Source: Alnus glutinosa (lineage: Eukaryota; Streptophyta; Magnoliopsida; Fagales; Betulaceae). From it: DNA of 64,000 nucleotides. Positions within the stretch are counted from its first letter, which is position 1, and the number at the start of each line of letters is the position of its first letter. Below the pieces are notes generated by a model. It saw nothing but the letters and a program-made list of their open reading frames with translations. It was not told where the DNA came from and ran no database searches. Below, in pieces: positions 1-8,637 of this stretch. The stretch spans positions 46,951,154 to 47,015,153 of the forward strand of contig NC_084886.1 in NCBI RefSeq assembly GCF_958979055.1, written 5' to 3'. The translations under genes and the position numbers were made by a program.

Positions 1-220
1 TTAAACATCATTGTGTGAGAATGGAGAAAAAAAAAACCTGAGATTTATCACCAACTCTTGCAAGTAAAATCTCAGGTTTTTGATGGTGATAAATCTTTTA
101 TTTTTTGGGGCTCATAGTTTTTGAATCAGGATAGGATTTTCCTTTGATATTAGAATACATCAAAAAGCTGTAATTATCAATAATCTTCATGTTTTTCTTT
201 ACAGGACTTAATCATAGTAG
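1..220. other. AT-rich flank with a small interrupted palindrome
   Basis: No gene is visible. Around 38-98 two short motifs each recur in inverted form (cctgagattt/aaatctcagg and tttatcacca/tggtgataaa), so the stretch could fold into a hairpin. It may be the edge of a decayed inverted-repeat element, but I cannot define ends or a target duplication. Confidence 0.3.
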
Positions 221-672
221 TAAGTGTAGAGTATTTAATCTTAAGTGTACTTCACCTACCACATTTGTACTACTCTACTTCACCTGCCACACTATCACAG
301 CTCTACTGCACTTGTATTACTATAGTACAATATATTGTCTATAAAAATCCCAACTGTAATACAAACTATATCAAATCAACAATATGCTGCCCTCTTGGCT
401 TCATAGCCCATGGATGTAGGCCACTGAAGTTGAATCACATTAGTCTTAAGTGTAGAGTATTTAATCTTAAGTGTACTTCACCTACCACATTTGTACTACT
501 CTACTTCACCTGCCACACTATCACAGCTCTACTGCACTTGTATTACTATAGTACAATATATTGTCTATAAAAATCCCAACTGTAATACAAACTATATCAA
601 ATCAACAATATGCTGCCCTCTTGGCTTCATAGCCCATGGATGTAGGCCACTGAAGTTGAATCACATTAGTCT
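221..672. repeat. Exact tandem duplication, two 226-bp copies
   Basis: Positions 221-446 and 447-672 read as the same 226-bp sequence with no difference I can find. Each copy runs from taagtgtagagtattt to ttgaatcacattagtct. The two overlapping open frames across it are by-products of the repeat and do not look like protein genes. Zero divergence points to a very recent duplication or an assembly artefact. Confidence 0.9.
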
Positions 673-1698
673 TTTGTGTTCTCCTTTTTTCTTCTCTCTT
701 CAATATTATTCTATCTTTTCTACATTTTATTGTGGGGTCAAAACCATGTTTTGCGGCCTCCATCTTTTACAATACACCATTCTTGTAGTCTAGCAATTCC
801 GCCAATGCACCTATACGTCTCATAAACATTTTTGCGTAACCCAATGTCCTTTCCAATCACGTGTCTGACCAATAAACCTTGTTGGTACCGATCTACAATC
901 CAACATCGATGTCAAGCTATGAACACACATGCACCCTCTTGTGCCTCCCAAAGCTTTCCACACTCTACTACACATGCTCCATGTGTCACCTCCAAATCAA
1001 CTTCCAAATAATCGGTTCTACTTCTCCAGGAAGCAACACCAAAAAAAGCTCAAGGGCCGCCAGTCTACCAACTCTGGATATGCTGCCATCAAAGCAGCCA
1101 CATGCGCCCTCATGTGTCATCTATATTTCGCCACTGTCAGCCTCATGTGCTACACATGCCTCAATCAACAACGCATCACAACCATCTAAATCAACAACAC
1201 ATCTCAACCATTGTCCTACTCCACGCACCTCACATCTTGAGGCACAACACGGGCACATGCTCCAAAATGTAACAAGCACTAAACATGGCCCCAACAATTT
1301 GATGTGCCTCACACACCAAGCTCAGGATCCAATTCTACCCATTCCTACCTGATCCTGCCGGCCCTGCCCTTGCCATCCAACCCAGCTCACTCAATCCTCT
1401 TAGCCACACTGTTTGACCCGACCCAAGTCGTCTTGACCTGTCTCACACAGTCCTCTAACTTTCTACCTTGAGTTTGTGAGGAATATTAATATATTCAATC
1501 CTACTTGCATTTCATCTTTCACACTTCACATGTTGGTGCTGCATTTGTATCATATTTCCTATATATATGTCAAATCAATGAAAAAAATGTAGGATATGTT
1601 TAATAATAATTTTGAAAAGTGTTTTTTGGTAACGTCCACATTTGATAAAATATTTTCTATGGGGTCCATTTAAGAAAATTCTTTAGTTGTGCTTTCAA
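673..1698. other. Intergenic, no supported gene
   Basis: The stretch is rich in CA/CT with a few short open frames that resemble no family I know. Its 3' part (about 1470-1590) is AT-rich with a tatatatat run and could be the end of an old retroelement, but no LTR pair, primer site or target duplication is visible. Confidence 0.3.
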
Positions 1699-1707
1699 AA
1701 AAAATAA

Positions 1708-1933
1708 GAGATAACTTCACAAAAGGGTATCGAATTATTGCGTTTTAGACAGAAGCATACCGAACTAGCAAACGTTTCAAACTGGGGTAGCCAAGTATCC
1801 AAACCCCTCATTTAAGGGTATTCCGTCAGAATTCGCTGTTTAAATCCTGACGGAGCCCCCATCACGTGCGACACACGTGATTTACTTAACATTAACTACC
1901 TGTTATGCCCCTCTACTAAAAAAATAAACTACT
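1708..1933 (+). repeat. Pack-MULE left terminal inverted repeat
   Basis: This is the 226-bp left end, starting gagataacttc. It pairs with 3301-3526 in inverted orientation and is preceded by the target duplication at 1699-1707. G-boxes lie at 1863-1868 and 1874-1879. Confidence 0.92.
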
Positions 1934-3010
1934 ATGGACACTTCCATGCTCCATTGCAACGGGTGGGGCATTGCGGCACATCGCGGAACCAACGTGTGCC
2001 TCTGCAACACCACAGCCACTGACATCTACTGGAGCATTGCTATGCACAAGGTCACCCACGTGATGCGCGCCCATCATATTCAACATCCTCCTTTAGGCAA
2101 AGCCGAACGAGATAACGTTAACATCTCCGGTCCAAATACTCATCGGAGGAGCACCCCTGCCAGCTGCGCTGCTTGAAAAGATCGAGCTGCTGGGATTCCA
2201 TGTCACGCATGCTTATGGCCTCACCGAGGCTATCGGGCCGACGCTCGTGTGCGAGTGGTAGAGGGAGTGAAACCAACTGCCGCGCGACGATCAGGCGAAG
2301 CTCAAGGCACGTCAAGGGATTAGTATATTGACGCTGGACGACATGGATGTAAAGGATTTGAAAACAATGGCAAGTGTGCCCCCACGATGGGAAAACTCTG
2401 GGGGAGATAGTCCTACATGGGAGCAGCATCATGAAGGGTTACTTCAAGGACCAAAAGGCCATGTTGGAAGCTTTCGAGGATGGGTGGTTCGTAACAGCTG
2501 ATGTCGGCCTTGTTCATCAAGATGGGTATTTGGAAATCAAGGACAAGTCCAAGGTAGTCATCATATCTGGTGGTGAAAACATTAGCAACGTAGAAATGGA
2601 GTTAGCGCTATATAAGCATCCGAGAGTTCTGGAAGCGGCGGTGGTAGCAATGTTGCACCCTCACTGGGGAGAGAGTGTTGTATAAGCATCTGGAACTAGA
2701 CTTGGCAGGTAAAGCATCCAAGAGCCACGTAAATCATTGTCGAACTGAACTTGGTATGTATTCTGGAAGTGGAGTCGGCACTGTATAAGCATCCGAGAGC
2801 CCCTGCGCCTTTGTCGCCATCGGGAACAACTCAGTAGGTAAAACCGACGACGTGAGAGAGGCAGAGATAATCTCCCATTGCAGGAAAAATCTTCCCCATT
2901 TCATGGTTTTGAAGAAGGTGGTGTTCCTGCTAGAGCTGCCAAAGAACTCAACGAGAAAGATTCCGAAAAATGAACTGAGAGCAAAAGAGCTTCTTGTCTC
3001 TGTGAATCTT
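1934..3010 (+). pseudogene. Captured 3' half of an acyl-activating enzyme (AMP-dependent acyl-CoA synthetase) gene
   Basis: Intact members activate carboxylic acids through an acyl-adenylate and transfer them to CoA. In order I see an MLHCNGW-like segment (about 1950), a THAYGLTEA segment matching the YGxTE adenylation motif (about 2200), DGKTLGEIVLHG (about 2382), DGWFVTADVGLVHQDGYLEI and SGGENISNVEMEL (about 2485-2610), HPHWGES (2660-2680), and the C-terminal domain REAEIISHCRKNLPHFM followed by PKNSTRKI (2855-2960). This is the plant peroxisomal AAE type. It is broken: the reading frame shifts several times, the first third of the enzyme is absent, the family DRSK motif reads DKSK, the Gly of the PKTSTGK motif is Arg, and about 120 bp of unrelated or intronic sequence interrupts the gene between GES and PCAF. 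It begins and ends exactly inside the inverted repeats, so it was carried by the transposon. Confidence 0.9.
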
Positions 3011-3300
3011 TCCAACAAGCCCAGCCATGTCAATCCACAACCAATTCCTCCACTTGGCGAGTAGACTCTACAGGCCTTTTCCCATCTCTAAGAGTTTTTT
3101 TACTAAACTCGGAATTAAAAAATAAAAATAAATAAATAAACATGTACAGTGTGCTTGCTTGTGGCGTAAGCACTCGCCCTTCGACATCATCTTGCAGGAA
3201 ATACCCATGGAAGGATTTGGTAGCCTTTAGTATTCCATTAAGCTTGTTTCCAACTCGATAGCACAACTTCCATGAGATAGAGATATTCACCGAACCTTCG

Positions 3301-3526
3301 AGTAGTTTATTTTTTTAGTAGAGGGGCATAACGGGTAGTTCAGGTTAAGTAAATCACGTGTGTCGCACGTGATGGGGACTCCGTCTAGATTTAACAATGA
3401 ATCCTGACGGAATACCCATAAATAAGAGGTTTGGATACTTGGCAACCCCAGTTTGAAACGTTTGCCAGTTCGGTAGGCTTCCGTCTAAAACGCGTATAAT
3501 TCGATACCCTTTTGTGAAGTTATCTC
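3301..3526 (-). repeat. Pack-MULE right terminal inverted repeat
   Basis: This is the 226-bp right end, ending gaagttatctc. It mirrors 1708-1933, is followed by the target duplication at 3527-3535, and has G-boxes at 3355-3360 and 3366-3371. Confidence 0.92.
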
Positions 3527-3535
3527 AAAAAATAA

Positions 3536-4239
3536 ATACTAGACACGTTTATTTTGAGAAAACGTATGCAAGTGTAGAGTTGACTTCTTCTCTATAAAAA
3601 ATAAATAAATAAGGGGTAGTGTGGCCACCATATGCGTTGCAGCCACCCCAATCTGATTGCCATCTCTGACTTGTTGCTGTGGCCGTACCCCTAGCTAGTC
3701 AGGGCAGCCGCATGGTGGCCGCACAGCCACCAGTCTCATCCGTTGCGGGTGGACGTGTAGCCACCCATCTCTAATCTTTCTTATCTTTCAATTTTTTAAA
3801 ACTTAAGTAATAGATTTGATAAGTAAAATTTAAGTAATAAATTAGCCCCTGCATCTGAAAAAATTAAAGTACTTGTTCTCTCAAAATATTCTTAAGGTGT
3901 GAAAAATTTGCTAAAAAGTATTTTGTATTTTGAAAAATGTTTTAAAAAGTATTTTATGTTTCGAATTGTTTGTTAATGGCTTTTAGAAAGTGTGATTTTA
4001 GTTTTGAAAACCGTTAGCAATCGAGGCCGTGGCCTTTTGGTTTTATAACTTGTGAATGTCTCTAAGATCGAACCACGTTAATACCCCGCACTCTTTCTCC
4101 AAATATTCTTTAATTTATATGTTATAAATATGCATACAAGAGCCAAAATAAGAACCTAGAAAGCTTACAAATTAAAATTGCAGAAATAGAGCTGCAAAGA
4201 AACAATAATAGTAATAATGGTTAGTGATGGTAAACGTAC
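3536..4239. other. Intergenic or intronic AT-rich DNA with a GCCACC-rich patch
   Basis: No exon of the neighbouring protease gene is recognisable here. Positions 3615-3770 are GC-rich with repeated gccacc/ggtggc motifs like those inside several inverted-repeat elements further along; the rest is AT-rich. Confidence 0.4.
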
Positions 4240-4816
4240 CAACATACTATAGTAACTGGCAGACAAGGGAGCACATTGAATGCACTCACAAGGGACCCAA
4301 AGCAGATCGCTTCCAGCATCCAATGCAACAAGAAACGAAACATTCGGTGTCCCTATATCAATCCATGTGTAATGCAACCTGGAAATTAAAGATCGATCGG
4401 AAGATGAGGTAACTAACATTATGTTCTTAATTACAAATGCGCATTTCCTCTTTTCTTTCTTTCCTTCACTTTTCCTACGTTTTCTCGGGAACCAAACAGG
4501 CACAGAACGTGACTTACCAATCGAAGTCATTCCCGAAGAACAAGGTCCCGCTGCCCTCGGAAGGGAACAGCACCTCGTACTTCGAGCCGAGCTTCAACCT
4601 CTGCCGCTTCAAGTCGTTGCTCAGAAGCAACTCGAAGTACTCCAGGCTGTTCCTCCTCGGCCACGATCTCCCCTGCACATTCCCGCTCCTCGAGGCCCAC
4701 TGCGCCTTGGCCTCCTCGGAGAACCTGTGTATGAGCTTCGACGAAAACGCCAGCCCCGCCGAGCCATCCACGAGCAGCCAAGCCACCACCAACAACAGCA
4801 CCGCACGATTCTCCAT
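4240..4816 (-). CDS. Aspartic proteinase-like protein (A1 family), first two exons only
   Basis: The intact family is a secreted or GPI-anchored pepsin-like protease; this resembles Arabidopsis At5g10080. Exon 1 is 4816-4518 (donor g|gtaagt) and exon 2 is 4378-4240 (acceptor tttccag, donor g|gtacgt). I chose the Met at 4816 because it is followed at once by a hydrophobic signal peptide (MENRAVLLLVVAWLLVDGSAG); a Met six codons upstream is also in frame. Next come FSSKLIHRFSEEAKAQWASR, SLEYFELLLSNDLKRQRLKL and, across the splice, DWLHYTWIDIGTPNVSFLVA. The first catalytic motif is DAGS rather than the usual DTGS, followed by WVPCECIQCAPLSASYYSML. Nothing matching the remaining exons, with the second active site and C-terminal half, is present at lower coordinates. 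Either intron 2 exceeds 4.2 kb and holds the Pack-MULE, or the gene is truncated. Confidence 0.8.
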
Positions 4817-4956
4817 GTAGAACTCGAAAAGCAATCCCTAACGTTCAAAATGTGTAGCGGAGCGAGCGAGAGAGAGAGAGAGAGAGCAGTAGCAGTGAGT
4901 GTGAAACCCGGGGAGTGTGCTAAAGTGAGCGAGGGGGTGTAGTGCTCGCCGAGTCT

Positions 4957-4966
4957 AATATATATT
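4957..4966 (-). promoter_or_regulatory. TATA box of the aspartic protease-like gene
   Basis: On the minus strand aatatatatt lies about 140 bp upstream of the chosen ATG. A GA/CT-repeat leader (4865-4886) falls between them, as is common in plant 5' untranslated regions. Confidence 0.55.
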
Positions 4967-5039
4967 GCGCCCGTGAACGTGGCAGACCAGCAACAGGGGT
5001 TGCTACATCGAGACGTGTGTGCATTGCCCATCACATGCC

Positions 5040-5700
5040 AAGTAGTGTGAATTTTTTTGTTTAATAATTAAGTAATGGAGACTTTGAAAAAGATTGAAAA
5101 AAGATAAAGATGGTTGTTAGGGAGGTGCAACCAGGGAGCGCCGCGTAAGGCTTTTATGAGTACGTGTCAGAAAGTATGGTGGGGTGGTTGGTACCGCCAC
5201 GTACGTGGGATTCGTATTTTCCGGCTTTTTCCAATTGCGCGCAATTAAGGGTCCGGCTTTTGGTGGGAAGTAAAGGTAAAAAGGAATTTGAACTTTTTAT
5301 AATTATTTGTCTTAATTTATAATAAATTGAATAAATAATTGTGAAATACTACTTACACGATTTACGTGACCAAGTAAAAAATAGGTTGTTTAATCACTTA
5401 TCCGCTCAGGTATGTCTCATAAGCAGTCTCTCACAATCATCTCTCTAAATTTTCTTAAATAGACTTTCAATTTTCACATTGTTTACTGTTTTTGAGATTT
5501 ATATAATTTAGGTTAGTTTAGACTCACAAATAAGACAATAACGATGCCCGTTTACACTTTAGTCTTTAGTAAAACGCTCCGTTTCAATTATAAGTCTTTA
5601 GTTGAGTTACATTGACTGAACGATGACAGCTTGACTTTGAGACCTTAGCTTTATTATTGTTTTAAGAGAAAGATAAATATATTTTTCAACTGATCACAAT
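5040..5700. other. Intergenic, no supported gene
   Basis: AT-rich upstream DNA of the protease gene. About 5289-5470 vaguely resembles the MITE family at 40.8 and 45.0 kb, but the ends are too decayed to call. Confidence 0.3.
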
Positions 5701-6665
5701 TTAGAGAGAGAAAGTCTCGAGAGCCTTCTTAGAGAGATAGCCCATTTGTAGTGTTTTGGTCGCCGACGCCTCCCCCTCCCAGTGTTTGGTCTCCCCCTAG
5801 CCCTTTTCTGGTTGTTGTTTTTGTTCTCTCCCTAACTTGTTTTTATGGGGTTTAGCTTTTCACTCCCAGCCCTTAAGGTTGTGGAGGTTTTTGTTCCTCC
5901 CGATCTGATCTGGAGGAGGTTGTTTTTCTCCTAGCTTCTAACTATGGAGCTTGGTTGTGCTGTGCGATTCTCCCCTGTTTGGTGTGTGGGCATGTGCCAT
6001 GGATCTTTCTCTCTGGTCCTGCGTGTGAGGGTCACGACCTACTTTTCCAATCTCAGTTGGTGATGATTTGGATTGCAAGAGAGTGTATGCTACAAGGAGG
6101 GATTTCGGAGTGGGCGCTTGCCCAACACGCGTCGACTCCGGCGTCAACTTTCCCGGAGCTGGTGGTTGTGAATTTTTTGCTTGAGTAATACTACATATCA
6201 TCCTTTTGTCCTCCTTTTATTCCCCAAAATTGATGTGCCTTTTAAAATCACCATTGGATTAAAATCCTATAATGATGTATCATAAATCCAATGGTGATTT
6301 TAAGAGCCACATCAATTTTGGGGGGACAAATGGATGATATGTAGCATTACTCTTTTTACTTTGTATATTCTCCTGTGTCTACTGTTGCTCACAATGAGTC
6401 TACCTGTAATGCATAAATGTTTCATGGGCTTATTTGTTGTATGTGATAGACTAGATCAGCCCTCTAATCGTCTCTAGTATGGGCCTAATTGTATAGAGTG
6501 ACTCTAATTGGTGTCTTTGTAATATTTGTATATTGTGTTTAGACACCTGCGTCAAGCCATACTTGGTTTCTGACTTAAGGTTGTTTAGAGAGGTCTTGTA
6601 CCTCTATTATTGTATTCGCCTTCAGGCGTTTTCAATAATATATGGTAGCACATGCTATCTTGTTT
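5700..6665 (+). mobile_element. Decayed LINE-like (non-LTR) sequence interrupted by a MITE
   Basis: A GA-rich start, a T/G-rich body without a lasting open frame, and an end reading ttcaggcgttttcaataata resemble the 3' tails of plant LINEs. A 170-bp MITE (6183-6352) has inserted into it. No reverse transcriptase is visible, so the assignment rests on composition and the tail. Confidence 0.35.
6183..6352. mobile_element. MULE-type MITE, 170 bp
   Basis: The ends gagtaatactacatatcatcc and ggatgatatgtagcattactc are inverted repeats, and the inner arms (aaaatcaccattggatt and aatccaatggtgatttt) continue the palindrome. Flanking 9-mers tttttgctt (6174-6182) and tttttactt (6353-6361) match at 8 of 9 positions. 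It shares its inner core with the MITEs at 22.5-24.0 kb. Confidence 0.85.
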
Positions 6666-7134
6666 TTGTTTTGTATTTATGTTTTTTTTTTAAAAAAAAA
6701 GAAAGCCAATTCACACTCACCCTCTCATATGGGTTAAGACCCACACCACATGGGCTCCAGCCCATGTGAGAGAGTAGGTGTGTATTTGATGTTTTTGTAT
6801 CATTTCCCTTATTTTAAACTCGTGATCGTGAGTAATGGGTGTTTTTTTTTTTTTTTTTTTAATGGGAGTGTTTGGTAACCAACACCATCGCCCCTACTTT
6901 ATTTTCATTTTTTTTTAATAATCAACTGAAAATATTTTAACATTTTTTACTTTTTATATCACATTAATAATTTTTTTTTTTTATTATTCAAATAAAAACC
7001 ATCAAAATGCTTGGTACCATGATTTTTTTTTTTTTTTTTATGTTCCTTTGTATTGTTCAATGTTATCTTAATAATTTTTTAGTAGTTTAAATCTTTACAT
7101 TGGATAACAAACTTGAAACATATATCATTCAATG
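6666..7134. other. AT-rich intergenic DNA
   Basis: Several long T runs (6841-6861, 7022-7039) and no gene. The stretch leads into a decayed hAT transposase fragment. Confidence 0.4.
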
Positions 7135-7229
7135 TGTTATACTAAATAATTCACTACCTTCAAAGGGAACGGAAAACTTGCTGAGAATATGGTAGATATG
7201 AAAAATTATATTGTGTATTGATTGGTGAT

Positions 7230-7440
7230 ATTATCATTGATTATGCCAGCTGCAACATTAACTATTGCTTAAAGACCATTTTCAGCAATGAATATTATTA
7301 AAAATCATTTACGTAACCGAATAAGAGATTAGTAGATGAATGATTGTCTAGTTGCGTGCATAGAGAATTATATACTCAAGATTATTAACAATGAATAAAT
7401 CATGTAACGATTTAAATTCATCGAGGACAATTGAATAAAT
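7230..7440 (+). pseudogene. hAT transposase fragment (C-terminal dimerisation region), broken
   Basis: One frame reads PAATLTIA, stop, RPFSAMNIIKNHLRNRIRD, two stops, MNDCLVACIENYILKIINNE. This matches the C-terminal segment of plant TTF-type/ZMYM1-like hAT transposases (RSFSAMKIVKNRLRNRM then MNDCLVTYIE). At least three in-frame stops show it is dead. It is not bounded by ends I can define. Confidence 0.75.
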
Positions 7441-7662
7441 TAACACTAGGCGTGACAAAATAAATTGTAAGTTACAATATATATTTTAAAAACTAATTAA
7501 TTTTGTTGAATTATTTATTTATTTCGTTAATTATATTATTTAACATTTTAATATTAACTCCTCTAAACCAAAATTCTGGCCCACCATTGATCTCATGTGA
7601 AAATGTTAACGTGGAGCCACTCATCATGTTTTTACTTTTTCGTGGGCTAAGCTCAAACTTCG

Positions 7663-7896
7663 TCAAACGACAAGAGATTCTTCAATATCGGCATAAGTGA
7701 CTTCTTCTTCCTCGTCTTCTAATGGCTCCTCAATTAAATTATCTTGGCCACTCTTTTCACTCACCTCTTCATCAACAACAGTCATAATTTTGAAGTTGGG
7801 ACAATCGGAGGCTATATGACCAAATCCTTGGCACTTGAAACAATTGCAAGAGTTGGCATTAGATGAACGCGATTTGAATTTTAAAATATAAATCAA
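7663..7896 (-). pseudogene. Retrotransposon gag fragment with a CCHC zinc knuckle
   Basis: The 77-residue open frame contains CFKCQGFGHIASDCPN, a full CX2CX4HX4C nucleic-acid-binding knuckle typical of LTR-retrotransposon gag, followed by an acidic stretch (LEDEEEEVTYADIEE). No capsid part, protease, polymerase or LTRs are present nearby, so this is a short remnant. A cellular zinc-knuckle gene is less likely given the size and setting. Confidence 0.65.
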
Positions 7897-8270
7897 ACTC
7901 CAAACAATACCTAAAAATGGGGTTGAATAGGTGTATGCTCGTTTACTAGTTAAGTAGGCAAATTTTTTTGTTCGAAGACACGATGATGAACTTAAAAATT
8001 TAAGTGGGTTGAATTTAACTCAAATCAGAAGATCTACAAGATGTGGCTAAGCCAAATCAATCAAGAGAATGAACAAATTAAAATTTCATTCAGTTGAGTT
8101 AAAAAATCGATTTGCCAATTCTAGATTAAACACGTCTCAGCGCTTTGACCATAAATTCTAGCTCCAGTATCGTATCGAAGTGAAACAAGTGACATTGGAA
8201 TGCTAACTAAATTAATTTCGCCTTGTTTATGAGAATTTAGGATTGGTCACATTACCCATTTATTTGACCG
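7897..8270. other. Intergenic, no supported gene
   Basis: Featureless AT-rich sequence between the gag fragment and the MITE upstream of the eL30 gene. It may include more of the decayed retroelement. Confidence 0.35.
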
Positions 8271-8459
8271 GACAGAAATTTCTTATAACCCACATATAAG
8301 ATTCACATGTGTCCCTTAGTATGTGATAAACGCTTATTGTTTTAATAATATGTGTTTCTTATATGCTTTTTTAATAGTATTAGTAAAAAAAACATACGCT
8401 TCTCACATTTTTAAATGACACATATCACACTTATATGTGAGTTGTATAAAATTTTCTAC
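8271..8459. mobile_element. Inverted-repeat MITE next to the eL30 promoter
   Basis: About 40 bp at each end are imperfect inverted repeats: aatttcttataacccacata with ttcacatgtgtc at the left, and gacacata with acttatatgtgagttgtata at the right. I could not find a clear target duplication, so the exact ends are approximate. It stops about 15 bp before the first TGGGCC box of the eL30 promoter. Confidence 0.6.
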
Positions 8460-8475
8460 AAACTATCCTTTGCTC

Positions 8476-8549
8476 TGGGCCACCCTACGAAAAAGCCTCA
8501 TGGGCCTTTACCCGTGCATAAACATTTCTCAGACATTCCATAAACCCTA
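8476..8549 (+). promoter_or_regulatory. Ribosomal-protein promoter: two TGGGCC site II boxes and a telo-box
   Basis: TGGGCC occurs at 8476-8481 and 8501-8506, and AAACCCTA (telo-box) at 8542-8549, about 90-160 bp upstream of the eL30 start codon. This pair of elements is the established signature of growth-linked ribosomal protein promoters in plants (TCP-type factors on site II, with the telo-box as co-activator). There is no obvious TATA box. Confidence 0.75.
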
Positions 8550-8637
8550 TATCAACAATCGCCGCAGACAGAACTGCGTCTTCTTTCTTCACCGACGCCA
8601 CTCCATTATTCATCGCGTTTGAGCACCAGCAGCGAAA

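Larger units (their letters stand above)
1708..3526 (+). mobile_element. Pack-MULE (non-autonomous Mutator-like element carrying a gene fragment)
   Basis: The element is bounded by 226-bp terminal inverted repeats (1708-1933 and 3301-3526) that begin GAGATAACTTCACAAAAG and differ at only about two dozen positions. It is flanked by a perfect 9-bp target duplication, aaaaaataa, at 1699-1707 and 3527-3535. Long inverted ends plus a 9-bp duplication are the hallmark of plant Mutator-like elements. There is no transposase inside; the interior is the 3' half of an acyl-activating enzyme gene, which makes this a Pack-MULE. Each end also carries two G-boxes (CACGTG) in a small inverted dyad. The element lies downstream of exon 2 of the minus-strand aspartic protease-like gene, possibly within a long third-exon-side intron. 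Confidence 0.93.

Noticed and set aside
4421..4942. Plus-strand open frames opposite the aspartic protease exon
   Set aside because: They are shadows of the minus-strand coding exon, which has a signal peptide, conserved family motifs and matching splice sites.
5289..5470. Possible third copy of the hAT-type MITE seen at 40.8 and 45.0 kb
   Set aside because: Some arm sequence is similar (tctctcacaatcatc), but the two arms do not pair well and no target duplication could be found.
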